Of a DNA stretch of 64,000 nucleotides, positions 8,999 through 18,286 are shown in pieces. The DNA comes from Paenibacillus pabuli (GTDB taxonomy: Bacteria; Bacillota; Bacilli; Paenibacillales; Paenibacillaceae). The position numbers were made by a program, and so were the translations under genes. A model generated the notes under the pieces. It saw only the letters and a list, made by a program, of their open reading frames with translations. It searched no databases and was not told the DNA's origin. Location: NCBI RefSeq assembly GCF_023101145.1, contig NZ_CP073714.1, positions 6,882,001 through 6,946,000 on the forward strand. The letters run 5' to 3'. Position 1 is the first letter of the stretch; each line of letters begins with the position of its first letter.

Positions 8999-9871
8999 TT
9001 AGCTTTGTGCTGCGTTGGCACCTGCCACAATTTCTGTAATCTCCTGCGTAATCGCCGCTTGACGGGCACGGTTATAGGTCAATGACAAGTCATTAATGAG
9101 TTTGGATGCATTTTTGGTTGCATTACCCATGGCCGTCATTTTCGCGCCCAGCTCACTCGCTTTACCGTTCAGAAGTGCACCATAGATCAGCGTTTCCGCA
9201 TAACGCGGAAGCAAAACCTCCAGTACAGCTTCAGGAGACGGCTCATACTCGTAGCTTGCAGTCGGTCCTTCTGCAGCAGTTACCTCAGGTGTTTCCATTG
9301 GTAGAAGTTTTTCCACTGTAGGAATCTGGGTCAACGCATTCACAAAGCGGTTATAACAAATGTACAATTCATCAAATTTACCCAATTCAAATCCTTGCAC
9401 AGCTTCGTGTGCGATGGATTTGATATCTGCAAATGATGGCGAATCGGAAAGATCCGTTATCGTGGATGTCATCGCCATTTCACGCCGTTTAAAATAATCG
9501 CGTCCCTTACGTCCAATGACGAACAATTCGTAGTCATTCTGAGAGTTGTGTTTTTCTTTGAGTGTCAGGTTCACCTGACGCAAAATATTCGCATTGTAAC
9601 CACCCGCAAGACCGCGGTCCGATGTAATAACCAGATAAGCTGTCTTTTTGACCGGACGACTTTCCAGCATCGGATGCTGAACTCCTTGCGTGCTTTTTGC
9701 AATACTTGCCACAACTTCTTTCAGCTTCTCCGAATAAGGACGAGCTGCTTCCGCTTTTTCCTGCGCTTTACGCAGTTTTGCGGCAGCTACCATCTCCATT
9801 GCTTTGGTGATCTGCTTGGTGCTTTGTACGCTTTTAATTTGCCGCTTTATTTCGCGCATGCCTTTTGCCAT
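8999..9871 (-). CDS. atpG: ATP synthase gamma subunit
   Basis: 290 residues; the rotating central shaft. The N-terminal coiled-coil (MREIKRQIKSVQSTKQITKAMEMVAAAKLRKAQ) and C-terminal helix (TKNASKLINDLSLTYNRARQAAITQEITEIVAGANA) are characteristic. GAGGTGG lies just upstream of the ATG at 9871. The gap to atpA (170 bases) is unusually long for this operon and carries three tandem hairpins. Confidence 0.98.
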   Translation of the reverse strand: MAKGMREIKRQIKSVQSTKQITKAMEMVAAAKLRKAQEKAEAARPYSEKLKEVVASIAKSTQGVQHPMLESRPVKKTAYLVITSDRGLAGGYNANILRQVNLTLKEKHNSQNDYELFVIGRKGRDYFKRREMAMTSTITDLSDSPSFADIKSIAHEAVQGFELGKFDELYICYNRFVNALTQIPTVEKLLPMETPEVTAAEGPTASYEYEPSPEAVLEVLLPRYAETLIYGALLNGKASELGAKMTAMGNATKNASKLINDLSLTYNRARQAAITQEITEIVAGANAAQS

Positions 9872-9887
9872 GATTTCACCACCTCAA

Positions 9888-9988
9888 AACTTTGGCGGAG
9901 CCAAAGTTACTTCGTAAGCATCAACACAAGTTTTGACGTAGTCAAAACTACTTCGTAAGCACATTGAAACTTTGATAGATCAAAGTTT
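9888..9988. repeat. Three tandem perfect hairpins between atpA and atpG
   Basis: Hairpin 1: AACTTTGGC-gga-GCCAAAGTT (9888-9908). Hairpin 2: AGTTTTGAC-gta-GTCAAAACT (9929-9949). Hairpin 3: AAACTTTGAT-ag-ATCAAAGTTT (9967-9988). The two linkers both begin ACTTCGTAAGCA (9909-9920, 9950-9961). Stem sequences differ but pair perfectly. No T-run follows, so these are not simple terminators; they lie inside the operon just upstream of the atpG ribosome site. Confidence 0.85.
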
Positions 9989-10041
9989 TACATGCAGACA
10001 TGCGGAATCGGTTAAACAACTCCGCAGCTGCAATCATCTAT

Positions 10042-11556
10042 TTAGACAGAGACGGCGAAGCTCTTTCTGAACTTCTCGATTGCACCTTTCAGTGCATTTT
10101 CATTGTCTGCAGTCAATTCTTTTGTATCACGGATGGACCCGAGAATTTCCGGATGGCTGCTCTCCATGAACGCGAGGAACTCACGCTCGAAACGAGTAAC
10201 ATCACCTGTAGGAATCTCATCCAGGAAACCTTTAACCGCTGTGTACAAGCTGACTACCTGTTGTTCTACAGGCAGAGGCTGGTTAACACCTTGCTTCAGG
10301 ATTTCCATCATACGCGCACCACGATTCAGGCGGGCCTGAGTCGCTTTATCCAGATCGGAACCGAACTGGGAGAACGCTTGAAGCTCACGATATTGAGCGA
10401 GGTCGAGACGCAGGGAACCTGCAACCTTTTTCATCGCTTTGATCTGAGCAGAACCACCGACACGGGATACGGAGATACCTACGTTGATCGCCGGGCGTTG
10501 TCCAGCATTGAACAAGTCAGCTTCCAAGAAGATTTGTCCGTCCGTAATGGAGATTACGTTCGTCGGAATGTAAGCAGATACGTCGGAAGCTTGTGTTTCA
10601 ATGAACGGCAGTGCGGTTAAAGAACCACCACCAAGCTCATCATTCAGCTTCGCTGCACGCTCCAGCAAACGGGAGTGCAGATAGAAGACGTCACCCGGAT
10701 AAGCCTCACGGCCCGGTGGACGGCGAAGCAGCAAGGAAAGCTCACGGTATGCTGCCGCTTGTTTGGTCAAGTCATCATAGATAACCAGTACGTGCTCACC
10801 TTTGTACATAAAGTACTCACCCATGGAACAACCGGAGTACGGCGCAATGTACAGAAGTGGTGATGGATCAGAAGCTGCTGCAGTTACAACGATTGTGTAT
10901 TCCATTGCGCCTTTACGACGAAGGGTTTCCACAACTTGAGCAACTGTAGACTGTTTTTGACCGATAGCAACATAGATACATTTCATGCCGCTGCCTTTTT
11001 GGTTCAGGATGGTATCGATCGCAATCGATGTTTTACCTGTTTGACGGTCACCGATGATCAACTCACGTTGACCACGACCGATTGGAACCATTGCATCAAT
11101 CGCTTTGATCCCTGTTTGCATCGGCTCATGAACCGATTTACGATCCATTACGCCTGGTGCTTTACCTTCAACCGGACGGAATTCTGTTGTAGCGATTGGC
11201 CCTTTGCCATCAACAGGAATACCGAGCGGATTCACAACGCGTCCAATCAATGCTTCGCCAACTGGCACTTGCATGATTTGACCGGTACGTTTTACTTGGT
11301 CGCCTTCACGGATGTCCGAGTAAGGTCCCAGGATAACGACACCGACGTTGCTTTCTTCCACGTTCATGGCGAGACCCATAACACCGCTTGGGAATTCAAC
11401 CAACTCGTTGGACATGACATTCTCAAGTCCGTAGACACGAGCGATACCGTCACCAACCTCAATAACCGTCCCGACTTCGACTACATCGATATCGTTCTTG
11501 TATTGTTCGATCTGGCTCTTAATTAATGTACTGATTTCTTCTGGTTTGATACTCAA
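10042..11556 (-). CDS. atpA: ATP synthase alpha subunit
   Basis: 504 residues; non-catalytic nucleotide-binding F1 subunit forming the hexamer with beta. Walker A GDRQTGKTS (about residues 169-177), the conserved VSRVGGSAQIKAMKKVAG and the C-terminal helical bundle are present. The start is TTG at 11556 (MSIKPEEISTLIK), with GAGG upstream and the conserved family N-terminus; no ATG is nearby. One of three probable TTG starts in this operon. Confidence 0.98.
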   Translation of the reverse strand: MSIKPEEISTLIKSQIEQYKNDIDVVEVGTVIEVGDGIARVYGLENVMSNELVEFPSGVMGLAMNVEESNVGVVILGPYSDIREGDQVKRTGQIMQVPVGEALIGRVVNPLGIPVDGKGPIATTEFRPVEGKAPGVMDRKSVHEPMQTGIKAIDAMVPIGRGQRELIIGDRQTGKTSIAIDTILNQKGSGMKCIYVAIGQKQSTVAQVVETLRRKGAMEYTIVVTAAASDPSPLLYIAPYSGCSMGEYFMYKGEHVLVIYDDLTKQAAAYRELSLLLRRPPGREAYPGDVFYLHSRLLERAAKLNDELGGGSLTALPFIETQASDVSAYIPTNVISITDGQIFLEADLFNAGQRPAINVGISVSRVGGSAQIKAMKKVAGSLRLDLAQYRELQAFSQFGSDLDKATQARLNRGARMMEILKQGVNQPLPVEQQVVSLYTAVKGFLDEIPTGDVTRFEREFLAFMESSHPEILGSIRDTKELTADNENALKGAIEKFRKSFAVSV

Positions 11557-11572
11557 GTGTCCTCACCCCAAT

Positions 11573-12121
11573 CTACTGTACTCGTCTGTTAAAAGACTGC
11601 TCAAGACGTTCGAGCTTGCCAGCCAAGCTGCCGTCATAGATCGTATCGCCAATGGCAACTTTCAATCCGCCCAGCAAAGTCGGATCGACAATGTTCTCGA
11701 TACGGATCTTTTTATTTACACGGCCACCGAATTCACGGGCTACCGCTTCTTGTTCTTCATCATTCAAAGCATAAGTCGAGTACACGCGCGCATCGGCTAT
11801 GCCGAGCGATTCGCCCTCGATCTTCACATAATCATTCAGCAGAGCTTCCAGCAGTTCAACGCGTCCACGCTCAATCAAAAGCAAAACGGTTTTCAGAACA
11901 GGTTCAGACACCTTGCCGTCAAGACTTGTGCGAAGTACGTTCTGTTTGGCCTCTTCAGAGATGTTGGGTGACTCGATAAATTTACCGATTTCCGCATCAC
12001 CTGTGATGGCAGTTACAACAGTACGCAGCTCTTGTTCGACTTCAAGCACCTGCTTCTGTCCAAGAGCAACTTCAAACAATGCTTTCGCATAACGCTTAGC
12101 AACAATCGTATCGCGGCTCAT
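11573..12121 (-). CDS. atpH: ATP synthase delta subunit
   Basis: 182 residues; the peripheral-stalk cap (OSCP-type) joining F1 to subunit b. N-terminal helical domain starts VAKRYAKALFEVALGQ, and the C-terminal region holds the family pattern VNKKIRIENIVDPTLLGGLKVAIGDTIYDGSLAGKLERL. Its ATG overlaps the atpF stop (ATGA), indicating translational coupling. Confidence 0.97.
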   Translation of the reverse strand: MSRDTIVAKRYAKALFEVALGQKQVLEVEQELRTVVTAITGDAEIGKFIESPNISEEAKQNVLRTSLDGKVSEPVLKTVLLLIERGRVELLEALLNDYVKIEGESLGIADARVYSTYALNDEEQEAVAREFGGRVNKKIRIENIVDPTLLGGLKVAIGDTIYDGSLAGKLERLEQSFNRRVQ

Positions 12122-12606
12122 TGTCGGCCTCCTACCTCATTGAGGTATTGGTTCACAAGCTCCTCTTGTGCAGGACCGTTCTCAACTTCTTTTTTGATCA
12201 GCTTGGAAGCGATTTGAACGGAAGCTGTACCCAGTTCGCTGCGAAGCGCTGCAACCGCTTTGTTTTTCTCGCTCTCAATCTCACGCACAGCATCGTCTTT
12301 CAAACGATTTGCTTCTGCTTTTGCATCTGCCAGAATCGTTTCAGCCTGTTTGCCGCCTGTTTGTTTGGATTGTTCAATAATGTCATAAGCATCTTTACGC
12401 GCTTTTTCAAGAGCCTGCTTCTGTTCCTCAACATAGGCAATAGCCTGATCCCGCGTTTGGGCAGCCTCATTCATTTGCGCCAATACGAGCTCACGACGTT
12501 TTTCCATAATGGAGAAAAGTGGACCAAATGCATAACGGCTAAGCAGCCAATATAAAATACCAAATGCTATAATCGCCAGAACTGTATTTTCCCATACGAA
12601 ATTCAA
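12118..12606 (-). CDS. atpF: ATP synthase subunit b
   Basis: About 162 residues: one N-terminal membrane helix (VLAIIAFGILYWLLSRYAF) and a long charged coiled-coil rich in Lys, Glu, Ala and Gln that forms the peripheral stalk. AAGGAG is eight bases before the TTG at 12606 (MNFVWENTVLAI) but almost touches the GTG at 12615, so TTG is preferred; the extra three residues would otherwise be MNR. Overlaps atpH by four bases. Confidence 0.95.
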   Translation of the reverse strand: MNFVWENTVLAIIAFGILYWLLSRYAFGPLFSIMEKRRELVLAQMNEAAQTRDQAIAYVEEQKQALEKARKDAYDIIEQSKQTGGKQAETILADAKAEANRLKDDAVREIESEKNKAVAALRSELGTASVQIASKLIKKEVENGPAQEELVNQYLNEVGGRQ

Positions 12607-12721
12607 TCTGTTCACTCCTTCCTGAAGGTATCCTCAGGCCGCAACTCCGCGTTTACGGACGCTACCTAAAAAGAAGGCGCGGATGGCTGTGGCCTTCCCC
12701 GCCAAACCTGCACTGATTTTA

Positions 12722-12946
12722 TTAAGCCGCTCCGTAGAAAATGAACGCGAGTACCACACCGATGATCGGCAATACCTCGATCAAACCTACACCGATAAAC
12801 ATTGTTGTTTGAAGAGTGGATTTTGCTTCCGGTTGACGGGCAATACCTTCCACCGTTTTGCTGATTACCAAACCGTTACCGATACCTGCGCCAAGTGCGC
12901 CCAATCCTGCAACAATTGCTGCTGCCAATAATGCCATTGCTCCCAT
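12722..12946 (-). CDS. atpE: ATP synthase subunit c
   Basis: 74-residue proteolipid with two helices and a polar loop (ARQPEAKS). The ion-binding Glu lies in GVGLIEVLPIIGVV; the residues around it lack the Gln/Ser-Thr set of sodium-type rings, so proton coupling is inferred. The start at 12946 (MGAMALLAAAI) has a strong AGGAGG eight bases upstream; the longer in-frame ORF is rejected. Confidence 0.98.
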   Translation of the reverse strand: MGAMALLAAAIVAGLGALGAGIGNGLVISKTVEGIARQPEAKSTLQTTMFIGVGLIEVLPIIGVVLAFIFYGAA

Positions 12947-13022
12947 TTGTATATCCTCCTTAGAATGTTCGTTCAAATTTTATAGTTCAGCCCTACAGGG
13001 TTAACCGTAATGGACTTGAATC

Positions 13023-13841
13023 TTAATGCTCCTCGTGCGACTCGACGGTTTGTGATATGTATACCATCATCAAAACCGTAAATACGAATGCCTGTATGGC
13101 TCCGATGAAAATACTGAAACCCTGCCACGCCGTCAACAGCGGAATTGCTGCAATTGCGCCAATCCATTTGAATGCGGTAAGCTTCATAATCGTGGAGATT
13201 AGAACCTCACCGGCAAAGATGTTGGCGAACAAACGCATACCGTGTGTCAACAATTTGGATGCCGTCTCCACAATGTTGATTGGGAAGAACAGCCAGTGTG
13301 GTTGGAAATAATGCTTGAGATACGTTTTGGTGTTACGGAAAAGTCCCAATCCATGCGCGATAGCAAATGCAATCAACGCAAGACCCATGGTTACCGAAAG
13401 GTCAGCCGTAGGTGATTTCCACCAGGCAACTTCGATATGTGGATGAGCTTCAGGATCCTTCTCGTGAGCTTCATGGAATGCTTCTTGAACCGAGACGATC
13501 GGCTTGCCAAAGATTTCAGCTTGGCTTGCATCCGTAGCCCCAGTTACGACGCCCAAAGGGAGACCCAACATGTTTCCCACAAAGATAAACATAATCATTG
13601 TGGTTGCCAAGGTAAGGAAATGCTGCCCCTTCTTCATGTCCATTGTACTCGAGATCAGGTTGCGTACAAACTCAATCGCCCACTCCAGGAAGTTTTGCAT
13701 TTTGCCCGGATTTTCTACCGACAAGTTCCGCGTAGCCAGCTTTGCAACAATAAATACAATGGCGGATGTTACGATCAGCATCAGCAGAACAGACAAATCC
13801 AGATGGAACCCACCCAGGTTAATTATCGGAGATTCATGCAT
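13023..13841 (-). CDS. atpB: ATP synthase subunit a
   Basis: 272 residues, with multiple membrane helices forming the proton half-channels. The essential Arg lies in THGMRLFANIFAGEVLIS, and GAIQAFVFTVLMMVYISQ closes the protein. A cytoplasm- or loop-located acidic stretch (FHEAHEKDPEAHPHIE, about residues 115-130) is a lineage-specific insertion. AAGGGGTGAG precedes the ATG at 13841. Confidence 0.97.
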   Translation of the reverse strand: MHESPIINLGGFHLDLSVLLMLIVTSAIVFIVAKLATRNLSVENPGKMQNFLEWAIEFVRNLISSTMDMKKGQHFLTLATTMIMFIFVGNMLGLPLGVVTGATDASQAEIFGKPIVSVQEAFHEAHEKDPEAHPHIEVAWWKSPTADLSVTMGLALIAFAIAHGLGLFRNTKTYLKHYFQPHWLFFPINIVETASKLLTHGMRLFANIFAGEVLISTIMKLTAFKWIGAIAAIPLLTAWQGFSIFIGAIQAFVFTVLMMVYISQTVESHEEH

Positions 13842-13882
13842 ATTTTTCTCACCCCTTTCTCATTCGAAAGCTTGCAGCACCA

Positions 13883-14263
13883 CTATGAGTCTGCTTTGCG
13901 GGACAACAATATCCCTATAAATAGTAAGGAAAATTGTGCTATGACCAAGCCAGCTACAACCGCATATAAATTGAAGTATTGCGGATACTGCATCGCCATG
14001 AAAATAGCGAGTACTGCAAGAGCTGCTCTAGTCAAAAATCCCAGGTTCACTCGCTTAAGGTTTCCTTCCGCTGCACCATCCAACATTCTCCTGACTTTGC
14101 GACCCAGATATGAAGCGTTGATCCAACTGATCACCGTTCCCAGGGCCAGTCCCAAAGCTATTGTTTCCACACGGGGCAGAAAGGCCGCTGCGAGAAAACA
14201 AATCATAAGAAAGTACATGATGAAAACAGTCATCCATCTGCGGTATCTGGTTAGTTCACTCAT
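13883..14263 (-). CDS. atpI: ATP synthase subunit I
   Basis: 126 residues with four predicted membrane helices. AtpI-type proteins assist c-ring assembly or Mg2+ supply and are not part of the mature enzyme. A conserved loop (SWINASYLGRKVRRMLDGA) separates helices 2 and 3. ATG at 14263 is better spaced from GGGGGAAA than the in-frame GTG at 14266. The start overlaps the end of the upstream AtpZ-like gene. Confidence 0.88.
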   Translation of the reverse strand: MSELTRYRRWMTVFIMYFLMICFLAAAFLPRVETIALGLALGTVISWINASYLGRKVRRMLDGAAEGNLKRVNLGFLTRAALAVLAIFMAMQYPQYFNLYAVVAGLVIAQFSLLFIGILLSRKADS

Positions 14264-14510
14264 CACTTTCCCCCATGAATTTTTTCGCGATAAAGTAGAT
14301 GCTTACGCCGCCTGCTGCCAAGAAAAAGAGAACGCTTACGGCGATCCATATTCCGCTACCCCCGATGGTCTTGTCCAACCAGGAGCCAACGTAATATCCG
14401 GCAACAGCGAGAATGGCAATCTCGATTCCAAAAGCTGTCACGAGCCCCATTGCTTTCCACACATTATCATCATGGTTACGGGATGAATTTGGTTTGTTCG
14501 AATCGGCCAT
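14256..14510 (-). CDS. AtpZ/AtpI-family assembly protein
   Basis: 84 residues with two membrane helices: AMGLVTAFGIEIAILAVAGYYVGSWLD and the GGSGIWIAVSVLFFLAAGGVSIYFI segment, matching the small AtpZ family (DUF of F0F1 assembly). First gene of the atp operon. The ATG at 14510 is chosen because AAGGGTG lies about ten bases upstream; an in-frame GTG at 14522 has no site. Promoter lies 30-59 bases further upstream. Confidence 0.82.
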   Translation of the reverse strand: MADSNKPNSSRNHDDNVWKAMGLVTAFGIEIAILAVAGYYVGSWLDKTIGGSGIWIAVSVLFFLAAGGVSIYFIAKKFMGESDE

Positions 14511-14539
14511 TTTCCACGCCACCCTTGCAATCCCAGTTA

Positions 14540-14569
14540 ATTTTACTGAATGATGAGAGCCTTTGTCAA
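14540..14569 (-). promoter_or_regulatory. SigmaA promoter of the atp operon
   Basis: Minus strand TTGACA (14564-14569), 18-base spacer, TAAAAT (14540-14545). Perfect -35 and near-consensus -10, 30 bases before the first atp start codon. Confidence 0.8.
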
Positions 14570-14696
14570 TTGAATGATTTTAGCGTTTTAAAGGGGAAAA
14601 CGACGGGATTATAAGCCATCAGAGCCCATAAACCCGCGTAAACCGTACAGTTTAACTGTATGCTGTACCCTTTAATAATCCGTCAGAAAAAATGAA

Positions 14697-15854
14697 TTAT
14701 TTTTTGAATTTTCTGTGAAATGATTCCGGACGTTCACTATTTACACCAAAATGGTGCAAAATCGCATTGACAATTCTTTCCGAAGCATGTCCATCACCAT
14801 AAGGATTGGCAGCCTGACTCATGCTTGCATACAGTGTTTCGTCTGAAAGCAGAGCTTTGGTCCGCTCATATACACGTTCCTCATCGGTACCTACCAACTC
14901 CAATGTTCCGGCCTCAATTCCCTCCGGACGTTCCGTTGTATCCCGCAGGACGAGAACAGGAACACCAAACGAAGGCGCTTCTTCCTGCAAACCGCCTGAA
15001 TCTGTCAAAATCAAGTGAGTATGCGGGTAAAAATTATGCAAATCCACGACGTCTAGTGGATCAATAAGTTGAATACGGGGGTGATTCCCCAAAATCGCGT
15101 GAGCCGGCTCCTTCACAGCAGGACTTGGATGCACCGGGTACACGATGGCAATATCCTCAAACTCGTCGGCAATCCGTTTGACGGCCTGGAAAATGTTACG
15201 GTGAGGCTCGCCTTGGGATTCACGGCGGTGAGCTGTCATCAGCACAAGACGCTTGCCCTGTGCCCAATCTAGTACCGGATGGGTGTAATCCTGCCGTACT
15301 GTATATTGAAACACATCTGTTACCGTATTGCCTGTGACATACGTACTAGACTCCGGTTTATTTTCTTTGGCAAGATTGGATGACGACCAGTCCGTAGGCG
15401 CAAAATGCAGATCAGCAAGCACCCCGGTTAACTGACGATTCATCTCTTCCGGGTAAGGAGAGAGCTTGTTCCACGTTCGAAGTCCCGCTTCCACATGTCC
15501 TACCTGGATCTGCTGCAGGAACGCCGCATAGCTGGCTACAAACGTTGTCAGCGTATCACCGTGAACCAACACGATATCCGGTTTTGCTTCTCGCAAAACT
15601 GGCTCTAGGCCTCCCAGCACACGAATCGTAATTTCATTCAGCGTTTGGCGGTCTTTCATCACGTCCAGGTCGTAGTCTGGGTGAATATTGAATACTTCTA
15701 GAACCTGATCCAGCATCTGACGATGCTGTGCAGTAACGCATACGATCGATTCAATAGATTCGGGATGTTTCTGCAATTCCAAAATAAGCGGAGCCATCTT
15801 GATGGCTTCCGGGCGCACCCCGAATATCGTCATGACTTTAATTTTCTTGGACAT
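14697..15854 (-). CDS. wecB: UDP-N-acetylglucosamine 2-epimerase, non-hydrolysing
   Basis: 385 residues. Interconverts UDP-GlcNAc and UDP-ManNAc, supplying ManNAc for wall teichoic acid linkage units or secondary wall polymers; SLH surface proteins such as the one at 50647 bind ManNAc-containing polymers. Hallmarks: IFGVRPEAIKMAPLI at the N-terminus, VHGDTLTTF, HVEAGLRTW, LTDSGGLQEEAPSFGVPVLVLRDTTERPE. AGGGG precedes ATG 15854. Called MnaA in Bacillus. Confidence 0.95.
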   Translation of the reverse strand: MSKKIKVMTIFGVRPEAIKMAPLILELQKHPESIESIVCVTAQHRQMLDQVLEVFNIHPDYDLDVMKDRQTLNEITIRVLGGLEPVLREAKPDIVLVHGDTLTTFVASYAAFLQQIQVGHVEAGLRTWNKLSPYPEEMNRQLTGVLADLHFAPTDWSSSNLAKENKPESSTYVTGNTVTDVFQYTVRQDYTHPVLDWAQGKRLVLMTAHRRESQGEPHRNIFQAVKRIADEFEDIAIVYPVHPSPAVKEPAHAILGNHPRIQLIDPLDVVDLHNFYPHTHLILTDSGGLQEEAPSFGVPVLVLRDTTERPEGIEAGTLELVGTDEERVYERTKALLSDETLYASMSQAANPYGDGHASERIVNAILHHFGVNSERPESFHRKFKK

Positions 15855-15910
15855 TGAAGCAAAGCCCCTTTTCTATAAGTTCCGAGCCTCTTACAAAGCA
15901 TGCGATATGC

Positions 15911-16540
15911 TCATTTAGTGCCGTATAGACGGTCTCCTGCATCTCCCAGTCCGGGAACGATATAACCATGATCATCGAGACGATCGTCCAGCGCCGCAAC
16001 GTAGATGTCTACATCCGGGTGCGCATCCTGCACAGCTTTTACGCCTTCAGGTGCTGCAACCAGGTTCATCATTTTAATTTGCGTGCAGCCGCGTTTTTTG
16101 AGCACGTCAATAGCAGCAATGGCAGAACCGCCAGTCGCCAGCATCGGGTCGATGACAATCAATTGACGCTCTGTAACGTCTGTAGGCAGTTTGGTGTAGT
16201 ATTCTACCGGTTGCAATGTTTCCGGATCACGGAACAGACCAACATGTCCAACTTTTGCAGCTGGCAGCAATTTTACAACGCCATCTAGCATTCCGAGTCC
16301 TGCACGCAGAATCGGCACCAGTCCGAGCATACGTCCCGAAATAACTTTGCCTTGTGTTTCAGCAACAGGAGTTTGTACATCAATAGTCTCCAGTTCAACA
16401 TCTCTTGTAATCTCATAAGCCATCAGTGTAGCCACTTCATCCACCAATTCACGGAAATCTTTCGTATTCGTACGCATGTCGCGTATAAACGTCAGTTTGT
16501 GTTGAATCAAAGGGTGATCACATATTACTAATTTTCCCAT
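15911..16540 (-). CDS. upp: Uracil phosphoribosyltransferase
   Basis: 209 residues. Salvages uracil with PRPP to UMP. The PRPP-binding loop reads VIDPMLATGGSAIAAID, and the C-terminal uracil-binding stretch GYIVPGLGDAGDRLYGTK is intact. GGAGGG lies ten bases before ATG 16540. Followed by wecB, preceded by glyA, as in related genomes. Confidence 0.98.
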   Translation of the reverse strand: MGKLVICDHPLIQHKLTFIRDMRTNTKDFRELVDEVATLMAYEITRDVELETIDVQTPVAETQGKVISGRMLGLVPILRAGLGMLDGVVKLLPAAKVGHVGLFRDPETLQPVEYYTKLPTDVTERQLIVIDPMLATGGSAIAAIDVLKKRGCTQIKMMNLVAAPEGVKAVQDAHPDVDIYVAALDDRLDDHGYIVPGLGDAGDRLYGTK

Positions 16541-16695
16541 CTAATTTGTCCCTCCGGTATGTTCTTCATGTTCAGCATTACCAAATATGCCTAATCATCA
16601 TTCATAGGCCCGATAAATCCTGTATATTATATCATCACCTACACCGAATTACACCATCAAAGGGCACCTAATCATTACAGAAAACCAAATCCTAT

Positions 16696-16735
16696 AAAAA
16701 TAGGACCGGAAAAATGAGTCATCCGGTCCTTTTTG
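16696..16735. terminator. Terminator-like hairpin downstream of glyA
   Basis: AGGACCGG (16702-16709) and CCGGTCCT (16723-16730) form a perfect 8-bp stem. U-rich tracts on both strands (minus: TATTTTTA; plus: TTTTTGC) allow bidirectional use; on the minus strand it ends glyA transcripts. Confidence 0.75.
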
Positions 16736-16794
16736 CTCTCGCTGTTGTGTCAGTTGAGATTATGAAAATGATGAATACAATGGCACTCCGCCAC

Positions 16795-16901
16795 CAGAAT
16801 GATCCTTCGATCGCTGTTATCCCCAGATTTTTTTATTCTCCTTAGAAAAGGTGAAAATCCGGGGATAAAGGCGAACGCTACGCTTCTACGGTCTCATTCT
16901 G
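16795..16901. repeat. Structured intergenic repeat, copy B
   Basis: Nested stems: outer CAGAATGA / TCATTCTG (16795-16802, 16894-16901), middle TTATCCCC / GGGGATAA (16817-16824, 16861-16868), apical TCCTT / AAGG. Same order of conserved single-stranded segments as copies A and C. Confidence 0.8.
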
Positions 16902-16967
16902 CCTGCTTCGTTTTTTTGTATCCCATTTTAAGAACACCTCAAATACAAACAGCATGAGCAATGTTTT

Positions 16968-18215
16968 TTAGTATTTAAGGTCAGTGTAGAGCGGGAATTG
17001 GTCCGTAAGCGCCGTTACTTCTGCCCGGGCTTCGTCCAATTTCGCTGCATCTTTAGGATTTTTCAATGTTTTGGCGATGATCTTACCGATAGCTACCATG
17101 GCTTCTTCGTTCATACCACGGGAGGTTGCAGCAGGTGTACCGATCCGGATACCGCTTGTAACAAACGGGCTCGTTGGGTCAAACGGAATGGCATTTTTGT
17201 TCACGGTAATGCCGATGGAATCAAGTACATGCTCGGCTTCCTTACCTGTAATATTCACGCTGCGTGTGTCGATCAGCATCAAGTGGTTGTCTGTACCGCC
17301 GGATACGATGTTCAATCCTTCAGCAATCAGCGTTTCAGCCAGCACCTGTGCATTTTTCACCACATTTTGTGCATACGTTTTGAACGAAGGTTGCAGTGCT
17401 TCACCGAAAGCTACCGCTTTGGAAGCAATCACGTGCATCAGAGGTCCACCTTGGGAACCCGGGAATACTGCTTTATCAATCGCTGCTGCCCATGCTTTGC
17501 GGCACAGAATCATACCACCGCGAGGTCCACGCAGCGTTTTGTGTGTTGTTGTTGTTACGAAATGCGCATGTGGAACCGGGCTTGGATGCAATCCGGCAGC
17601 TACCAGTCCTGCAATATGTGCCATATCCACCATGAACAAAGCACCTACATCATTGGCGATGGAAGCCAGCTTTTCAAAATCAATGATACGCGGATATGCA
17701 CTTGCACCTGCAACGATCATACGAGGGCGATGTTTAAATGCCGCTTTGCGCACTTCATCATAATCAATCAGGAATGTATCTTCTTGTACACCGTAAGCCA
17801 CGAAATTGTACAACAATCCGGAAGCATTAACTGGGCTACCATGTGTGAGATGTCCGCCATGCGCAAGGTTCATACCCAGAACGGTATCACCTGGTTTCAA
17901 AGCCGCAAGGTATACTGCCATGTTCGCTTGTGCACCCGAGTGAGGTTGAACATTGACATGTTCTGCACCAAAAATTTCTTTGGCACGATCACGCGCGATA
18001 TCTTCAACAATATCAACATGTTCACAACCACCATAATAGCGTTTGCCTGGATATCCTTCAGCGTACTTGTTGGTAAGTACAGACCCAAGAGCCTCGATAA
18101 CCGCTTCGCTCACGATGTTCTCGGACGCAATCAGCTCAATGTTGTTTTGTTGACGTTTCAGTTCAAGATTCATCGCTTCCAGTACTGCAGGGTCATTCTT
18201 GCGCAATTGTTCCAT
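16968..18215 (-). CDS. glyA: Serine hydroxymethyltransferase
   Basis: 415 residues, full length. PLP enzyme converting serine plus THF to glycine plus methylene-THF. The PLP Lys is in VVTTTTHKTLRGPRGG; ENIVSEAV and YAEGYPGKRYYGGCEHVD are typical N-terminal signatures. GGGAGG precedes ATG 18215. Flanked on both sides by copies of the structured repeat (B downstream, C upstream). Confidence 0.98.
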   Translation of the reverse strand: MEQLRKNDPAVLEAMNLELKRQQNNIELIASENIVSEAVIEALGSVLTNKYAEGYPGKRYYGGCEHVDIVEDIARDRAKEIFGAEHVNVQPHSGAQANMAVYLAALKPGDTVLGMNLAHGGHLTHGSPVNASGLLYNFVAYGVQEDTFLIDYDEVRKAAFKHRPRMIVAGASAYPRIIDFEKLASIANDVGALFMVDMAHIAGLVAAGLHPSPVPHAHFVTTTTHKTLRGPRGGMILCRKAWAAAIDKAVFPGSQGGPLMHVIASKAVAFGEALQPSFKTYAQNVVKNAQVLAETLIAEGLNIVSGGTDNHLMLIDTRSVNITGKEAEHVLDSIGITVNKNAIPFDPTSPFVTSGIRIGTPAATSRGMNEEAMVAIGKIIAKTLKNPKDAAKLDEARAEVTALTDQFPLYTDLKY

Positions 18216-18286
18216 GATTAAATTCCTCCCAGTTATAAGTGAAGTTATAAAGCGAAATCATGTTTACACGAAAACGGAGAGTGCAA

